Counted from the stretch's first letter, positions 22,934 through 35,007 are shown. The stretch is 64,000 nucleotides of DNA from Calycina herbarum (GCA_001414485.1 LLEY01000064.1:1-64000); one strand, 5' to 3'. Translations and numbers: made by a program. Notes: generated by a model not told the origin, from the sequence alone.

Positions 22934-24220
22934 CGTGGCAGGCGTCGCTGTACTTTTGCGCCTCGAGATACAATCCGTAGAAGTATAGAACTTCGAATGT
23001 CGAAAGTCGCAGGGAAAAAACGAAAGGCGGGAGCGACTCGGATGGTTCCTCTTACTCCATATCCCCAACTAAATCAGTCTAATTTCCCCTCGCAGATGGT
23101 GCCTTTGCACGCTCTTCGGTCGACGTAGCGATCAACACAGTCAATATCGTTCGTCCAAACGGTACCCAAGCACGTCGAAGTAAGGAAAGATCGGACTGAG
23201 TAAAGCAAAATGCAATACGATATGGCGATAAGGTGCAGGCACTTGTGCTTTTCTTTGTTGTCTCGAAGGGCTTCGGGCGGGTGTGAAACAAGCCTGGGCG
23301 GGGTGGGCTGTGCAGCAATCTCGAGACTGGCGGGTCTTTTTGCCAGTGAAGAGTAAATCACTGATGATCGTTCACTGGGATGGAGCTGTAGCAAATGATG
23401 AGTTGAGAAAGCGGAGAAGTGCCGGTCTCGCGGGATAATTGAAGCAGAAGAGGAGAGAGAGAAGGTAGTTCTAAAGAGCGACTATAGTAAATCAGGATGC
23501 GACGGGGCCAAAGGAGTTATTCAGGACTCCTGCCATTTATTTTTGGCCCTCATTCCGAGCCGCTAGGGAGCTTTGTCCTCGTACGGCAAATCAATAATCA
23601 CGTGGAACTTAATCTCCTGTGGCGCATGGGGTGGCGGGGATCCATTTGAGCATTCTGATCCAATCAATGGAGGAGATGGTGTACGAGTTGAGGAGAAAGT
23701 GGTGGCAGAGGAGGACGCGCGGTCGTAAACCGTAGGAAATCATGATGTTGGTCATGGTGGCACTGGTTCGTATGTGTCTCTTGGTATCGTAAAAGGCTTT
23801 CCAAAAGGGCAGTGCAAATAGGCTTCGTCACTGAAAGGCTATTGTAGAAATCGACGCAATGCCAGTGAGTGAATTATCATTTACATACTACTGTCAGAGG
23901 CTCATGTTTTAGGGCCATAAGCCAAGCCTTATTACTCTCCTGCTAAGCTTCGTCTGTTGTATAGGAAAGGTGCCCCTTTCTGATCTGATCAAATCCAGAT
24001 CCAATCCCCATGAGCCCTTTAATTATCCCCCCATGACATCCTTGAAATTCATCCCCCGGAAAACTCCCGAATTCAGTAGCAAACTCCATAATTACCCATA
24101 ACGAGACAATTGTCAAACGCCGGGGTGAGTATCATTGTGCCCAGACCACGTTGAACTTCATAACATTTCTTAAAAAGACCCCTCCTCCCCAAAGCGAAAC
24201 CCTCACCAACGAAACTATTT
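22934..24220. other. Intergenic region, no gene recognised
   Basis: This is the promoter and leader of the fibroin-3-related gene, followed by the 3' flank of the RCR-like gene. Minus-strand open frames at 23074-23394 have no family match. The stretch has normal dinucleotide content. Confidence 0.45.
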
Positions 24221-24921
24221 TTATCGGATTATGGCATCTCCCTTCTTCGACGGTGGTGGTCCTAATGGAGCCTCGTAGACTTCATCGCCTCCACGTTGTG
24301 GTGTATGTGTGTACGCATTTTGAGGTGGTTGTAACTCGATTCCGCCAGTTTGGTGGTGTCCATAAAAGCCGTCATTAGTGTTGAAACTGGTACCGGTTTG
24401 TTGATGAGGAACAGGAGCTGGGGAATATGGTGGAGCGGGAGCGCCTCCATTGTAGGGCTTGTTCGCGTAGTAACCTCCAAACTGTTGATTTCCCTGTTGT
24501 TGTTGCTGTGGTGGTCCATAGTTGCCCGCTGGAATCCATCCCGTACCATACATGGGAGCCTGTCCTCGACGACGACGGCGGCGGCTGTTGATACATCTGT
24601 TGTTTCCTGTTAGCAAAAGGTTTACGCACAAGGGAATCGAAAGGATGGGCGTACGAGAACAAGAATGCGATGACGAGCACCGCGACCACAATCACAGCAA
24701 GCGCCACCCATCTTCCCCAGTCCTACAGGGTGGGAGTCAGTATATTTCTTTGGGGATGTTTGAGGAGTAGAAGGAGGAGGCCAAAGGAGACATTTTAGTC
24801 AGAGAAGTTGGGTACTCACGTTCCACGAGGAGTAACAATCATAATCGTCGTTGAAGCCGTAATTGTTGCAATAATATCTCTTCAAAAGAGGATTATCGGA
24901 AGAAGTGGTGGTGGGTGCCAT
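24221..24921 (-). CDS. RCR-family single-pass membrane protein
   Basis: Three exons on minus (24921-24820, 24722-24655, 24596-24221) encode 181 aa. Introns are 97 nt (24723-24819) and 58 nt (24597-24654), both GT-AG with matching phases. Domain order: a short luminal or external N-terminus with cysteines (RYYCNNYGFNDDYDCYSSWN), a transmembrane helix (WVALAVIVVAVLVIAFLFS, about 38-56), a basic stop CINSRRRRRRGQAPMYGTGW typical of the RCR family, and a Pro/Gln/Gly-rich tail with PPYSP. Yeast Rcr1/Rcr2 use PY motifs to bind the ubiquitin ligase Rsp5 and affect plasma-membrane protein sorting and chitin deposition. A similar adaptor role is inferred. The second acceptor (AACAACAG) was selected because only it puts the RRRRRRG block and the tail in frame. 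Confidence 0.9.
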
Positions 24922-25606
24922 GGCGATGGAAGCTCGGGTTGTACGTCGTATGTCGCAAGGCCGATCTAAGGCTGGCTGGAAGTATCAAGCTCGGCGGAAG
25001 GTTGCGCTGATGAAATAGCAGATGATTGATGTCTCGATTGGTGTCTCGATTGGTGTCTCGATTGATGTATCGATGGCGATGTAGTTGATGAGTTCAGAAA
25101 TTTGGTTGGAGGATGGAAGAGTTGTTGTGGTGTTGATCGAACAAAGCCAAGGGCGTTATTGTGAGGTAATAAGAGCAGGCTGGGCTGGCAACTTGGCTGT
25201 GATATCAAGGTGGCGGAGCACTCTACTAACTCTTACCCCTCGTCCTCGTGGCCGAAGAATCCGAAAGAACGAACGAAAGAGGTGAATCTTTGGGGAATTC
25301 GCGAATCAGATGTTGGTTCCAATTGAATTGTCACCTTTCAACGTGGTTTGCTTGCGCGTACCTACGTTGTCGGTTGTATGTATCCACGGGAGGGAGGCTG
25401 GGGTGGAATCTGGTGATGTCTCTAAGTACTTTGCCACCCGGAATTCGACTGGTTCGTGCCTGCCCGTACTCGTTGTTCCAGCTGTTTGGGGTAATTCAAG
25501 GTAATTATTCTAAATACTTGGAATAATTTGAAATATTAACCCGGGTGTTCTAGAACAATCAACTTCAATTGTCCCAAAGTATCCGGTATTTGTAACAGCG
25601 AGTTAT
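24922..25606. other. Promoter region of the RCR-like gene up to the compartment edge
   Basis: No exon is supported. It contains a 12-bp minisatellite at 25029-25076. The minus-strand open frame covering it (24966-25208) translates the minisatellite as repeated HQSR and looks like chance. Confidence 0.45.
25029..25076. repeat. 12-bp minisatellite, 4 units
   Basis: Units are ATGTCTCGATTG, GTGTCTCGATTG (twice) and ATGTATCGATGG. They lie about 110 bp upstream of the RCR-like start codon, in its probable leader or promoter. Confidence 0.85.
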
Positions 25607-26085
25607 TCACTGCACGAGCCACTCTCGGAACTCAACTCTCGGCCTAAGTAATGCATCATTCACGATAGAATTAATAGTCTGCACTTGCTCTGATTCATAA
25701 TGGAAAGAGTAGCCCGGAACGTTATTCAAATAACTCTGGCTGGCACCTGTCTGTTTTCCGTCTAGAAGTTGCTCCGTACTGCCGGAATCATCTTTGCCAG
25801 CAGTAACCATGGAAGTAGCCGTCTGAATAAAATCGTCTAATAATTCCAAGCAGCTCTCGTTATTCTAATTTTCGTTTTTCTAAAGAGTCTAGGTAAATAT
25901 TCTAAATTGTTTTAAAGCTTTGGAATAATAACTAGATTTCAAATGTTCTAGAAATTTTAAACGAGGGCTTTTTAATATCAAGTCTATCTCGCGATAGACA
26001 GTAGTAAATAATTCTAATAGAATAATTTAAAGTTATTTCTCTAAATAATTAGAATAATATAGAATATTTACTTAGATATTTAGAA
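25500..26085. repeat. AT-rich edge with repeated palindromic segments
   Basis: Two similar segments, about 25500-25565 and 25888-25965, share GGTAAWTATTCTAAAT, TTGGAATAAT and TGTTCTAGAA in order. They flank the open frame at 25607-25864. Each contains self-complementary words (TTCTAGAA; TCCAAAGCTTTGGA in the right copy). Further TATTCTAAATA-like words follow to about 26085. CA/TG content falls sharply near 25860. These may be the ends of an unidentified element. Confidence 0.45.
25607..25864 (-). pseudogene. Orphan open frame at the edge of the RIP compartment, probably a gene fragment
   Basis: This 85-codon stretch is open on minus and ends at a TGA at 25607. It has no ATG start and is preceded in frame by a TAG at 25865-25867. 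The peptide (ELLDDFIQTATSMV near its start, YSFHYESEQVQTINSIVND in the middle, VEFREWLVQ at the end) has ordinary, non-repetitive composition and normal CA/TG use. It could be the last exon of a gene whose 5' part was lost to, or is spliced across, the transposon-rich DNA to the right. Alternatively it is internal to an unidentified element bounded by the similar segments on both sides. I do not recognise the family. Confidence 0.35.
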
Positions 26086-26138
26086 TAATTAAGTTATATT
26101 ACTCTATCTTATTAATATATATCTAAATCTTATATATA

Positions 26139-26188
26139 ACGTAGTTTATTACCGAGTAGCGTATATTACTAAGTAGCGTACTTTCCTC
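26139..26188 (+). repeat. Left TIR of Fot1-like copy 1
   Basis: This contains two tandem 17-bp subrepeats, TTTATTACCGAGTAGCG and TATATTACTAAGTAGCG, after the terminal ACGTAG. Confidence 0.9.
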
Positions 26189-26236
26189 TACTTCACTACC
26201 TACTAACTTTAATATACGTTTTCTTAACAACTAACT

Positions 26237-27850
26237 ATGGAAATCTAAACCTAAGAAGTACGAATTATCCTAGCTATTAAGACTATTCGAATATCTAAAA
26301 AACTTAGTCGCTACTCTACTATAAAAATCTATAAAGTTCTTAAAATAACACTTCGATATAGAATAGCTAGCTAAACCTATTACCTTGAAACTAAACCTGA
26401 TTATTATAAATTAAACGACTTAGAAGAGAAGACACTTATTCGATATATACTTAATCTAGATATAAGAGGATTTATACTCTAACTAGCTAGTATAGAAGAT
26501 ATAGCGAATTATATTCTTAAATCGTAAAAGGGAAAACGCGTTAGTAAGCTCTAGGTATATCGATTTATATAACGTCGACTAGAATTAAAGACGTGTTTTA
26601 ATCGTGTTTATAACTTTTAAAGAGCTTTATACGAAGATCTAGAGCTTATTAACACGTAGTTTCGACTTTTATAACTTTAATAAGACAGGGTTTATAATAG
26701 GAATTATCTGCCTAGTAATAGTTATAACTCGCGCTAATCGACGTAGTAGAGGTAAGGTAGTTTAGCCTAGTAATCGGGAATAGACTATAGTAATTACTTA
26801 TATTAATAGCGAGAGTCGAGACGTGCCTCTGTTTTTAGTAGTTTAAGAGAAGAATTATCTTACGAATTAGTATACTAAGAGCGGCCTCCTATATAACTAG
26901 GTTATTAAACCTATAAGTAATAGATAAACCGATAATAAGATAAGCCTAGAATAGTTATAATACTTCGATAAATATACTCGTAGTTACGCGAAAGAGCTAT
27001 ATCGAATACTAGTGTTAGATAGACATAAGAGTTATAAATCAGCTGTATTTCAAGAGTATTATAAAGCTAATAATATTATTACTCTTTACCTATCTCCTTA
27101 TTCCTCTTATTTAACCTAGCTACTTAATATTAGATATTTTAGTATTCTTAAACATATATATAAGCGTTAAATTAAGACCTTTATTAAAGCTTATATTAAC
27201 TATATTACTAAGGTTAAGTTCTTTTTAGCCTTTTACGTAGCTTATAAGTAATTAATAATAACTTAAAACGCCTAGGCTAGATTCCGTAGAGCTAGCTTAG
27301 TACCTTTTAATCCCTAGGCTATGATATTAAAGCTTAATATCTAATTACGAACTCCTATACCTACTAGACCTCTCTCTATAGCCGCTAACTCTTAGGTCTT
27401 ATAGACCTCTCGTAATCTAACTAACGCTCTTTCGTAAACAACTTTAGTTAAGAATCGTATTTTACGCTATTAAGAAAGCTTACTAACCTCTATTTTCAAG
27501 ACTATAGCTATATTAGCAAAGAGTACAGAGCTATTAGCTTATAAGATAACTTTATTATTAGCCGAAGTCTATACCCTTCGTAAGGCAAATAAAGCACTTA
27601 GTAAGCGCCGCAGAGCTAAAAAGACTCGGGTCTATTAAGGAGGTACACTTACTATAGAGAATATATAGAACGTATTAGCTTAAAAGAAGATAAAGAAACA
27701 GGCTTAACACGACAAGCGTTCTAAGAGAAGTAGGTAAAATAAGAGGTAAACCTCTAGGCGACGGTATAGCACTTATAGAAAGACTAGTTATAATATATAA
27801 ACTTGTTAAGAGGTTATAGATATATCTAGTTTATTAGATTCTAAGTAGTT
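26237..27850 (+). pseudogene. Fot1-like transposase, copy 1, RIP-inactivated
   Basis: The order is that of a pogo/Fot1 transposase: psq-type HTH (from the ATG at 26237), CENP-B-type HTH (about 26440-26640), DDE domain and a C-terminal zinc knuckle. RIP has changed the first catalytic motif FDxTGF to FNKTGF and the third LDI to LNI; the middle LDRHKS is retained. The C-terminal C/H residues read mostly as Tyr. A deletion breaks the frame near 26670, and many TAG/TAA codons replace Trp and Gln. Confidence 0.85.
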
Positions 27851-27905
27851 TTAATTAATATTATTTATTATAGTTAATTAATCTAATATTAAAGTAGTAG
27901 AGTAG

Positions 27906-27955
27906 AGAGAAAGTACGCTACTCGGTAATATACGCTACTTAGTAATAAACTACGT
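27906..27955 (-). repeat. Right TIR of Fot1-like copy 1
   Basis: This is the reverse complement of the left TIR, with the two 17-bp subrepeats in swapped variants. It ends CTACGT before TA. Confidence 0.9.
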
Positions 27956-28029
27956 TATACTAGTACTATATAGTATTTCTAAATAAATTCTTTTATATAT
28001 AAGTTAAGAACCTAAAGTTTTCCTTTCTT

Positions 28030-29773
28030 ATATCTATCTTTATAGTTTTACTCTTCTTATAAACAGTATATATTAATATCTAGTTTCTATTCTAGGTTTC
28101 TTTCTTTTTAAAGTATCTAATATTATTCTTTTTCTTAAGTATTCTAGATTTTATTTCTCTAAGAGTTAACCTCTCTTAAAACTATAACCTTATAAACTAT
28201 TAAAGCTAAATCTCTATTCTTAAGAGTTTTTAAGATTATAATCTTTTTATACTCTTTATTTCCTTTATACCTAAGTTTCTAGCTAAGAGTACTAGCTTAA
28301 GCGTTTAATATTCTACTTATATAGTATATAATAATATTAAATCTTAATAATATTTTAAACTATCTTACTAGTTATCTAGTTATAAGTTCCTTTATTTTTA
28401 TAAATGTTTTTAAATTCTTATAGTTAGTTAGAACTATAATATAATATTTTACTTCTTAAAGATATATTCTCTAGTATTCTAAGGTTAGTACTATAGTAAG
28501 TAATTCTTTATCAAAGATACTATAGTTCTATTATACTAAATTAAATATTTCAAAGTAGTATATAACAGATATAAGCTTCTCTTTATTATTTAGTTATAAG
28601 TAAATCGTATCTACTACTATATCTAAGGTATCTATTTCTACTATACTAGGTTTATCTATATTAAAATTATATAGAATAGTTTTTTCTATAAGCTTTACTT
28701 TTATCTTTTAAAAAGCGTCTTTAGCTTATTTATTCTATATAAATATAATAGTCTTTTTAACTAGTATTAATATTAGTTTAGTAATCTTTATATAGTCTTT
28801 AATAAATAGATAACAGAAGTTTATAAATCTAAGAAAGAACTATATATCCTTTATATTTTCTAGTAATTTCTAGTTTAAGATATCTTAGATCTTTACTAGA
28901 TCTATTTCTATTTTTCCTAAGCTAAATACCTAGCTTAGGAAAAGTGTTTAAGTTACTCTAAACTTATATTTCAATAGTTTAAGATAGGAATCTATCTTAA
29001 GTAGTTATTATAAAACTTCTCTTATATATCTCTTATACTTCTCTTCTCTTTCTAAGAAGATTAGAATATTATCTAGGTAATAGATTACTATTACTTTTAG
29101 AAGATCTACTAAAATATCGTTGTTTTATCTCTAGTATATAGCTAGTATATTATATAGTCTAAATAGTATAACTGTATATTTATAGAGACTTAATAGTAAA
29201 GTAAATACTGTTTTCTATTTATTACTAACTTTTATTTATATAAGTCTATAAGTGTTTTATTAATCTAGTTTTATAAATCGTACTATCTTATCTAACTTGT
29301 CTTATAAGTACTAGCTAGTAGGTAGTAGATAAGCGTTCTTAACCGTAGTATAATTTACTTCTTAGTAATTAATATATACTCTTCTATCTAAGTCGTTCTT
29401 TTTCTTAATAATAAGTATATTTAAGATAATTAGTAACTTAGACTTTCTAATATATCTCTTCTTAATACCTTCTTTTATATAACTTTCTATCCTTTATAGG
29501 TTTTTCTAGTTATATAACTAAAGCTTCTACTTTTTTAGATTATAACCCTCTTTTAGTTTAATCTTATAATCCTATAAGCGATATTCTAGTAAGGCTTATA
29601 AGTCTTCTAGGTTTTTAAATAATATCTTAAATTCTCTGTACTATATAGGTATTTTATTATTAGCTATCTTACTAGCTTATAAAGGACTCTAGGCTAGATA
29701 TTCTAGTATATTAGAAGAGGTAGTACTAATCTTATTCTAGTCTTATAGTTATAAATACGACCTTATATATTTA
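28030..29773 (-). pseudogene. Gypsy A reverse transcriptase-RNase H fragment
   Basis: Reading on minus from 29773, the RT fingers/palm (RVYINY, KNAYLLPTS), the active site as YLDN (YLDD expected), FSLGKIEID, FYNFNIDKPSIVEIDTLD (RNase H start) and YSIFDKELL are visible between RIP stops. The fragment continues to the right of copia A (37622 onward) with protease and gag. It matches gypsy B closely over the same order. Confidence 0.85.
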
Positions 29774-29778
29774 TATTA

Positions 29779-29927
29779 TATTAGTATAACTTAGTAGCTA
29801 ATAGTATAATATAAAAAGAGTGTATTATCGTTCGTATATATAGAGCAAAGTAAGCTGCTCTGTCTACTTAAATAGACCTTAAGCGAGAAGGTTACGTAGA
29901 GTGCTATTTACTCTGATTATACCGACA
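29779..29927 (-). repeat. Copia A 3' LTR
   Basis: 149 bp, starting TATTAG (TGTTAG before RIP) and ending ACCGACA on plus. It pairs with 37468-37616 and with the solo LTR at 5-174. Confidence 0.9.
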
Positions 29928-30099
29928 CTAGCACTTCTTTAAAACGGTGGAAGTTACTATCTAAAAATCATCAAAATCTCTTATCTCGTCTAGCTAATTA
30001 TAGCCCTCTATTCTATGTCCTCGACTAATAAGAGCGTTCTATTCAAAGGTCTTATTATCTCTTATTCCGTTCTACCTATTCTATAAGCTTAATATCTAG

Positions 30100-33000
30100 C
30101 TTATTAGTATCGATTAGCTTTTATAAAGCGTTATAATAATCTTTCTTAGTTATAGTATCCGCTAGATTACTCTTACTATCGATCTACTTAATTTCGTCGA
30201 TCTCTCTTAACTTATATACTTCTCGCAAGTATATAACGTTAATTATTAAGCGCTTCTTCTTAGTAGTGCCTAATTTAGCTATATATTCGTAAATAGACTT
30301 CGAATCGGTATATATAACAAGCGGGACCTTAAAGCCTAAGATACTTTCTAAGGTTGATTTAATAGAAGTAGTAGTATCAAATCCGAAGCTTATTTTATAT
30401 AATTCTAAGGCTAAAACGGTGTAAGTAACTCTTTTACACTTAGTAGAAGACTAATATAAAATATTAGTATTATTATCCTTATTTATAAGTACTATAATAT
30501 ATCTAATTTATAATAATAAGTTCTTATTATTTATAAAAGAGCTATCTATAAAGGCGTATAATTTAAGCGAGTTTTAGTCTAATTTAACGTATTTAAGCTC
30601 TTTTATAGCATTGTCGATTTACTATTGAATTCGCTTATTAAGAAGGCTAATATCGACTTCTTATAGATCGGTTATCTAGGTAGTATATAATAAATCGAAT
30701 ACTACTTCTAGCTAGGATACTATTACTAAATATACTCTACGAGTACGCTAAGTAATATATTAATCCTTAGTAGATACTATATAGAAAGTGTCTTTAGTAT
30801 TAGATATCTCCGCTAGTACCTTTTATACTAATTTTAAGTACTTTATATAATCCTAGATAAGCGTAAATAAGCTATCTATATACTTACTAATTAGCTCTCT
30901 ATTAAACTAGATTAGATAGATAATAGTAAGTTCTTATCTATTCTTTGATATAAATCCAGCTTTCTTAATAGTACTTTCTTTCTTAGCTATAAAAGCATCG
31001 TTTATAAGTATAAGAGTATCGTTAGTTTAAAGTTCTACTACTCTAAAAGGTTTATCTAATTATTTAGTATATAAAAGACAGGAGTAGAAAGTGGATTGTT
31101 CTATTATAAGCTTTATAACGTAGTATTTATAGTATATTATAAACTAGTGGTTTTTAGCTTCTAGAATACTATATAATAGCTTAATAACTTTAAAGAATAT
31201 ATCCTTCTATTATAGATATCTCTTTAGTAGGTATACGAAGAACTTTCGATTTAGTTCCGTAAGTAACTAGGTATATACTTATATAATATCTTAAATATAA
31301 ACTTATAAATCTAGGTATACTACTATAAGTATAAGAATGATTCTTTACCTTACTCTTTAGATAGTAGAAGCTTAAGTAAGGACTAAGGACTTTCTATTAT
31401 TATTATATACTTAGATAACTAGTCTTAACTTTATAAAAGCAAGTACTATGCCTTTAAATTTGATATTATCTACGAACTGTAATCTAAAGATTCTAGCGTT
31501 AGAAAGTAGGTTATCCTAGGTAACGATCTTAAAGACGCCTCGATCGGTTAATCTATTAACTTCCTTCTATTATAACTTAACGTATATTATACTATTATTA
31601 GCTACGAATACTTTAATATCGTATTCCTTTTTAATAGAAGAGAGGAAAGTCTCGATATCGCTAATAGTAACGTAGTCCTTAGTATTATTAATAAAAGCAT
31701 CTATCTCTTAGAATAAGATCTTAAAAGGCCTATTTAGTAGTCTTAGATGCTTTCGTAGTCTTCCTCGTCTACGCTTCTAGACTAGTTCTATTATCGATTC
31801 TAGAGGATTAGTAAGATTATCTTATCGTATCTATGTCTAGTAAAGTTAGTATCGAGTTTATAGACGAGATTAAGACTTCTCTTAAAGCTTAGTTCTATCG
31901 TCTATTCTATCTCTATAAGATTATAGTATTATCTTAAACAACGGTGCTGTTCTAGAAATCTCTCTAACCGCTAGTACTATTCTAGAGTCTTTAAAGATTT
32001 CTTCGAAGTATAGCTTTACTACTATAGATCTAAATCTTATAGAACCACGATATAGTCTTTATTTTCGATTTCTTATAATAAGAAGAGACCGGTCTAGGAT
32101 TTTTAATACTTATACTAGACGAGTATATTAGTATTTAGTAGTAAGTTCTTAATTCTACTAGGTAATAGACTATTCTAGGTATTAAGAGCATCTGTAATTT
32201 AACGCTTTATAAGTAATTTATATGCTTCTTTAGTAGCCTTTATATAGGTCTTAGATCTCTAAGATATTAATTATAAGAGAGTATTACTTTCAGCTATTCT
32301 AGGATAAGCGCTATATACGAGTAAAGTAGGTACTAAACTATTAGGTTCTACTATGTTATTAATAGCTTTAAAAGCTATTTAGAGAGCGGAGGCCTTTACG
32401 AGGCTAGGTTGTTATTCCTAGATAATTAAGTAAATACAGCGGATTAGTCTATAGTATCGTTCTACTATACTAATAGAGTTGTATACTTCTACTAGTACGG
32501 TTTTAACCTTAATTCCTATCGAATTTATATATCTCTTAAACTCCTTTATAACGAAGTTCTTTCTAGCGTCTATAGTAACATAGTCGGGAGGTTCTAAGTA
32601 GATGTTAATCTAGCACTTTTAAAAGATCTTCTAGGCACTCTTTATACTTATATCTAGTAGGAAGTCTTCGGATTAATATCGAGTTCCTTAATCTATAATA
32701 TATAATACTAGCTTTTCTTCTAAAAAGAAGACATCTATGATTATATTATAATTAAACTTAATATCGTTGTAAAGTGTAAATTTAAATCGACTAGATAACT
32801 TTCCATGCTTTTAGTAATAGTTATAGTATTTAGTAAGATATTATAGAATGTCTTACTCGACGTCGTAACTAGTACGCTCGAGTATACGCTGTAAGCGTAG
32901 TATAGATAGGTAACTAAAGCGCTTATAGAGGCATCTAATATCGACATCTATAAGGTAATATAGGGATTCTTATACGAGGTTATATATAGCCTTATTCTAG

Positions 33001-33147
33001 AGTAGAAAGAGGTGTCTAAATCGTCGTATAATTCTAAAACGTTCTACTTTCTAACTCTTTCTATCTTCTTAAATAAGAACGTTCTAGAGGTTATTAAGCG
33101 AGACGTATAAACAGTCTATATCGTTAATATATATATAATAAATAGTA
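30100..33147 (-). pseudogene. Copia A integrase-RT-RNase H coding remnant
   Basis: RNase H is readable on minus at about 30115-30340 (YTDSKSIYEYIAKLGTTKK, YLREVYKLREIDEIK, SNLADTITKKDYYNAL) with a Trp-to-TAG change. RT lies at about 31000-31700 (RGVFKIV, ARIFRLQFVDNIKFKG). The catalytic site reads TND (about 31011-31035), where the flanking frame suggests TDD. The integrase part is cut at 33147 by the Fot1-like insertion and resumes at 35010. Confidence 0.85.
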
Positions 33148-35007
33148 ACGTAGTTTATTAGAACCTAGCGTATATTAGGACCTGGCGCACTTTTCCTATC
33201 TTCTCTACTTTATTATTTTAATACACGTTATCTTAATAACTACTAATAGAAATTTAAACTTAAGAAGCTCGAATTATCTTAGCTATCGAGGCTATCCGAT
33301 TATCTAAAAAGCTTAGTTGTCAGGCTACTATAAAAATCTACAAAGTTCTTAAAACTAGCCTTCGCCGTAGAATAAACAGCTAACTTCCTCTCCTAGAACG
33401 ACGGCTAGTAAATATTAAATTAACTCAACTTAAGAAGGAAGTGATTCTTTAGAACATACTTAACTTAGATTCTAGAGGGTTTACACCCTAGCTAGCTAGT
33501 ATAGAAGATATAGTAAATTATATCCTTAAATCGCAGAGAGAGAAACGCGTTAGTAAGCTTTAAGTATATTGATTTATATAACAACAACCAGGGTTAAAGA
33601 CGTGTTTTAATCGCGTTTATAACTTCTAAAGAGCCTTATACGAAGATTCTAACCTAATTAGCGCGTAGTTCTAACTTATATAAAATATAAGAGCGAAATA
33701 CAGCGTTTTAGATTACGATTTCTATAACTTCGACGAAACAGGCTTTATAATAGGTATGATTTGCTCTATAATAGTTGTTATACGTGTAGATCGACGTAGT
33801 AGAGGTAAGGTAGTTTAGCTAGACAATCGGGAATAGGCTATAGCAATTGCTTATATTAATAGCAAGAGTTAAGATATCTCTTTATTTTTAGTTATCTAAG
33901 AGAAGAATTATCTTATAAATTAGTATATAGACGGCGGCCTCCTATACGACTAGGTTATTAAACCGACAAGTAACGGATAGACAAATAATAAGACAGGTCT
34001 AGAATAGCTAAAATACTTCGATAAATATACTACTAGTCGTATAAAGAGTCTATATTAAATACTGGTGTTAGATAGGTATAAGAGTTATAAATCAGCTGAA
34101 TTTCAAGAGTATTATAAAGTATATAATATTATAACTCTTAGACTACCTCTCTACTTATCCTATATAACCTAACCACTTGATATTAGATGCTTTAGTATAT
34201 TAAAGCAGGCGTATAGTCGGTAGATTAAGACGTTTATTAAAGCCTATATTAACTATATTATAAAGGTAGAGTTCTTTTTAGCTTTTATAGCAGTATATAA
34301 AGAATTAATAACGGTCTAGAACGCTTAAGCTGGATTCTATAGAGCTGGCCTAGTACCTTTTAACCCGTAAGTAGTACTTTCAAAGCTTGACGTAAGGTTA
34401 CAGACTCTAACTCCTCTAAGGCTCTCTACTGCTAATTCTAATACTTAGATCTCCTAGACTCTCTTAAACCCTACTAAAGCGCTCTTATAATCGACTCTTG
34501 TTTAGAAACAGATTACCTGTCACCAGGGGAGCTCGCCGACTCTACTATTTAAGACAGTTACTATATTAGCAAAAGGTATAGAGCGAATAGCCTATGAGAT
34601 AACCTTGTTATCTACTGAAGTACGTACTCTTTAAGCAGCGAATGAAGCCTTAAGCAAACGCTGTAGAGCTAAAAAGACTCGTGTATATTAAGAGGGGGCA
34701 CTTATAGTAGAGGATGTCTAAGATCTTTTAACTTAAAAGGACGTTAATAAGTAAGTACGACGCGACTTACGTGTGAAGAGGAGTAATAAGAAGGAGGGGT
34801 AATCGTCTAGACAGTGTTATAGTACTTACGGAAAAGCTGGTTATAATATACGAACTTGTTAAATAGATGTAGATATGTCTAATTCTTCGGATTCTAAGTA
34901 GTTATAGTTAATTTAATATATTATAGTTAATTTATTAATATTCAAAGTTAAATACTAAGGAAAAGTGCGCCAGGTCCTAATATACGCCAGGTCCTAATAA
35001 ACCACGT
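33148..35007 (+). mobile_element. Fot1/pogo-type DNA transposon, copy 2
   Basis: The element is 1860 bp, flanked by TA (33146-33147 and 35008-35009), with about 50-bp TIRs starting ACGTAGTTTATTA on the left and ACGTGGTTTATTA on the right. The TIR subrepeats carry AGGACCTGGCG in place of the ACTAAGTAGCG of copy 1. It is inserted in the integrase region of copia A, so it is the youngest layer of that stack. Confidence 0.92.
33240..34905 (+). pseudogene. Fot1-like transposase, copy 2
   Basis: The HTH domains and the DDE core are readable. The catalytic motifs FDETGF, LDRYKS and LDIRCFS all keep their Asp, in contrast to copy 1. A C-terminal knuckle reads Y-ST-Y-GKAG-Y-NIRT-C. The frame is broken by RIP stops at Trp and Gln codons, so no product is expected. 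Confidence 0.85.

Larger units (their letters stand above)
26139..27955 (+). mobile_element. Fot1/pogo-type DNA transposon, copy 1
   Basis: The element is 1817 bp, bounded by TA on both sides (26137-26138 and 27956-27957), with about 50-bp inverted repeats starting ACGTAGTTTATTA. Size and TIR length resemble Fot1 and Botrytis Flipper. It lies inside the integrase region of gypsy A. It is about 43 bp shorter than copies 2 and 3 because of a deletion just before the first catalytic motif. Confidence 0.92.

Noticed and set aside
23074..23394. Minus-strand open frames upstream of the fibroin-3-related gene
   Set aside because: They lie in the expected promoter/leader and match nothing known.
24966..25208. 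Minus-strand frame with repeated HQSR
   Set aside because: The repeat is simply the 12-bp minisatellite translated; there is no other support.
32741..32947. Open frame on minus inside copia A
   Set aside because: Chance opening in AT-rich retroelement DNA; it does not follow the readable integrase frame.
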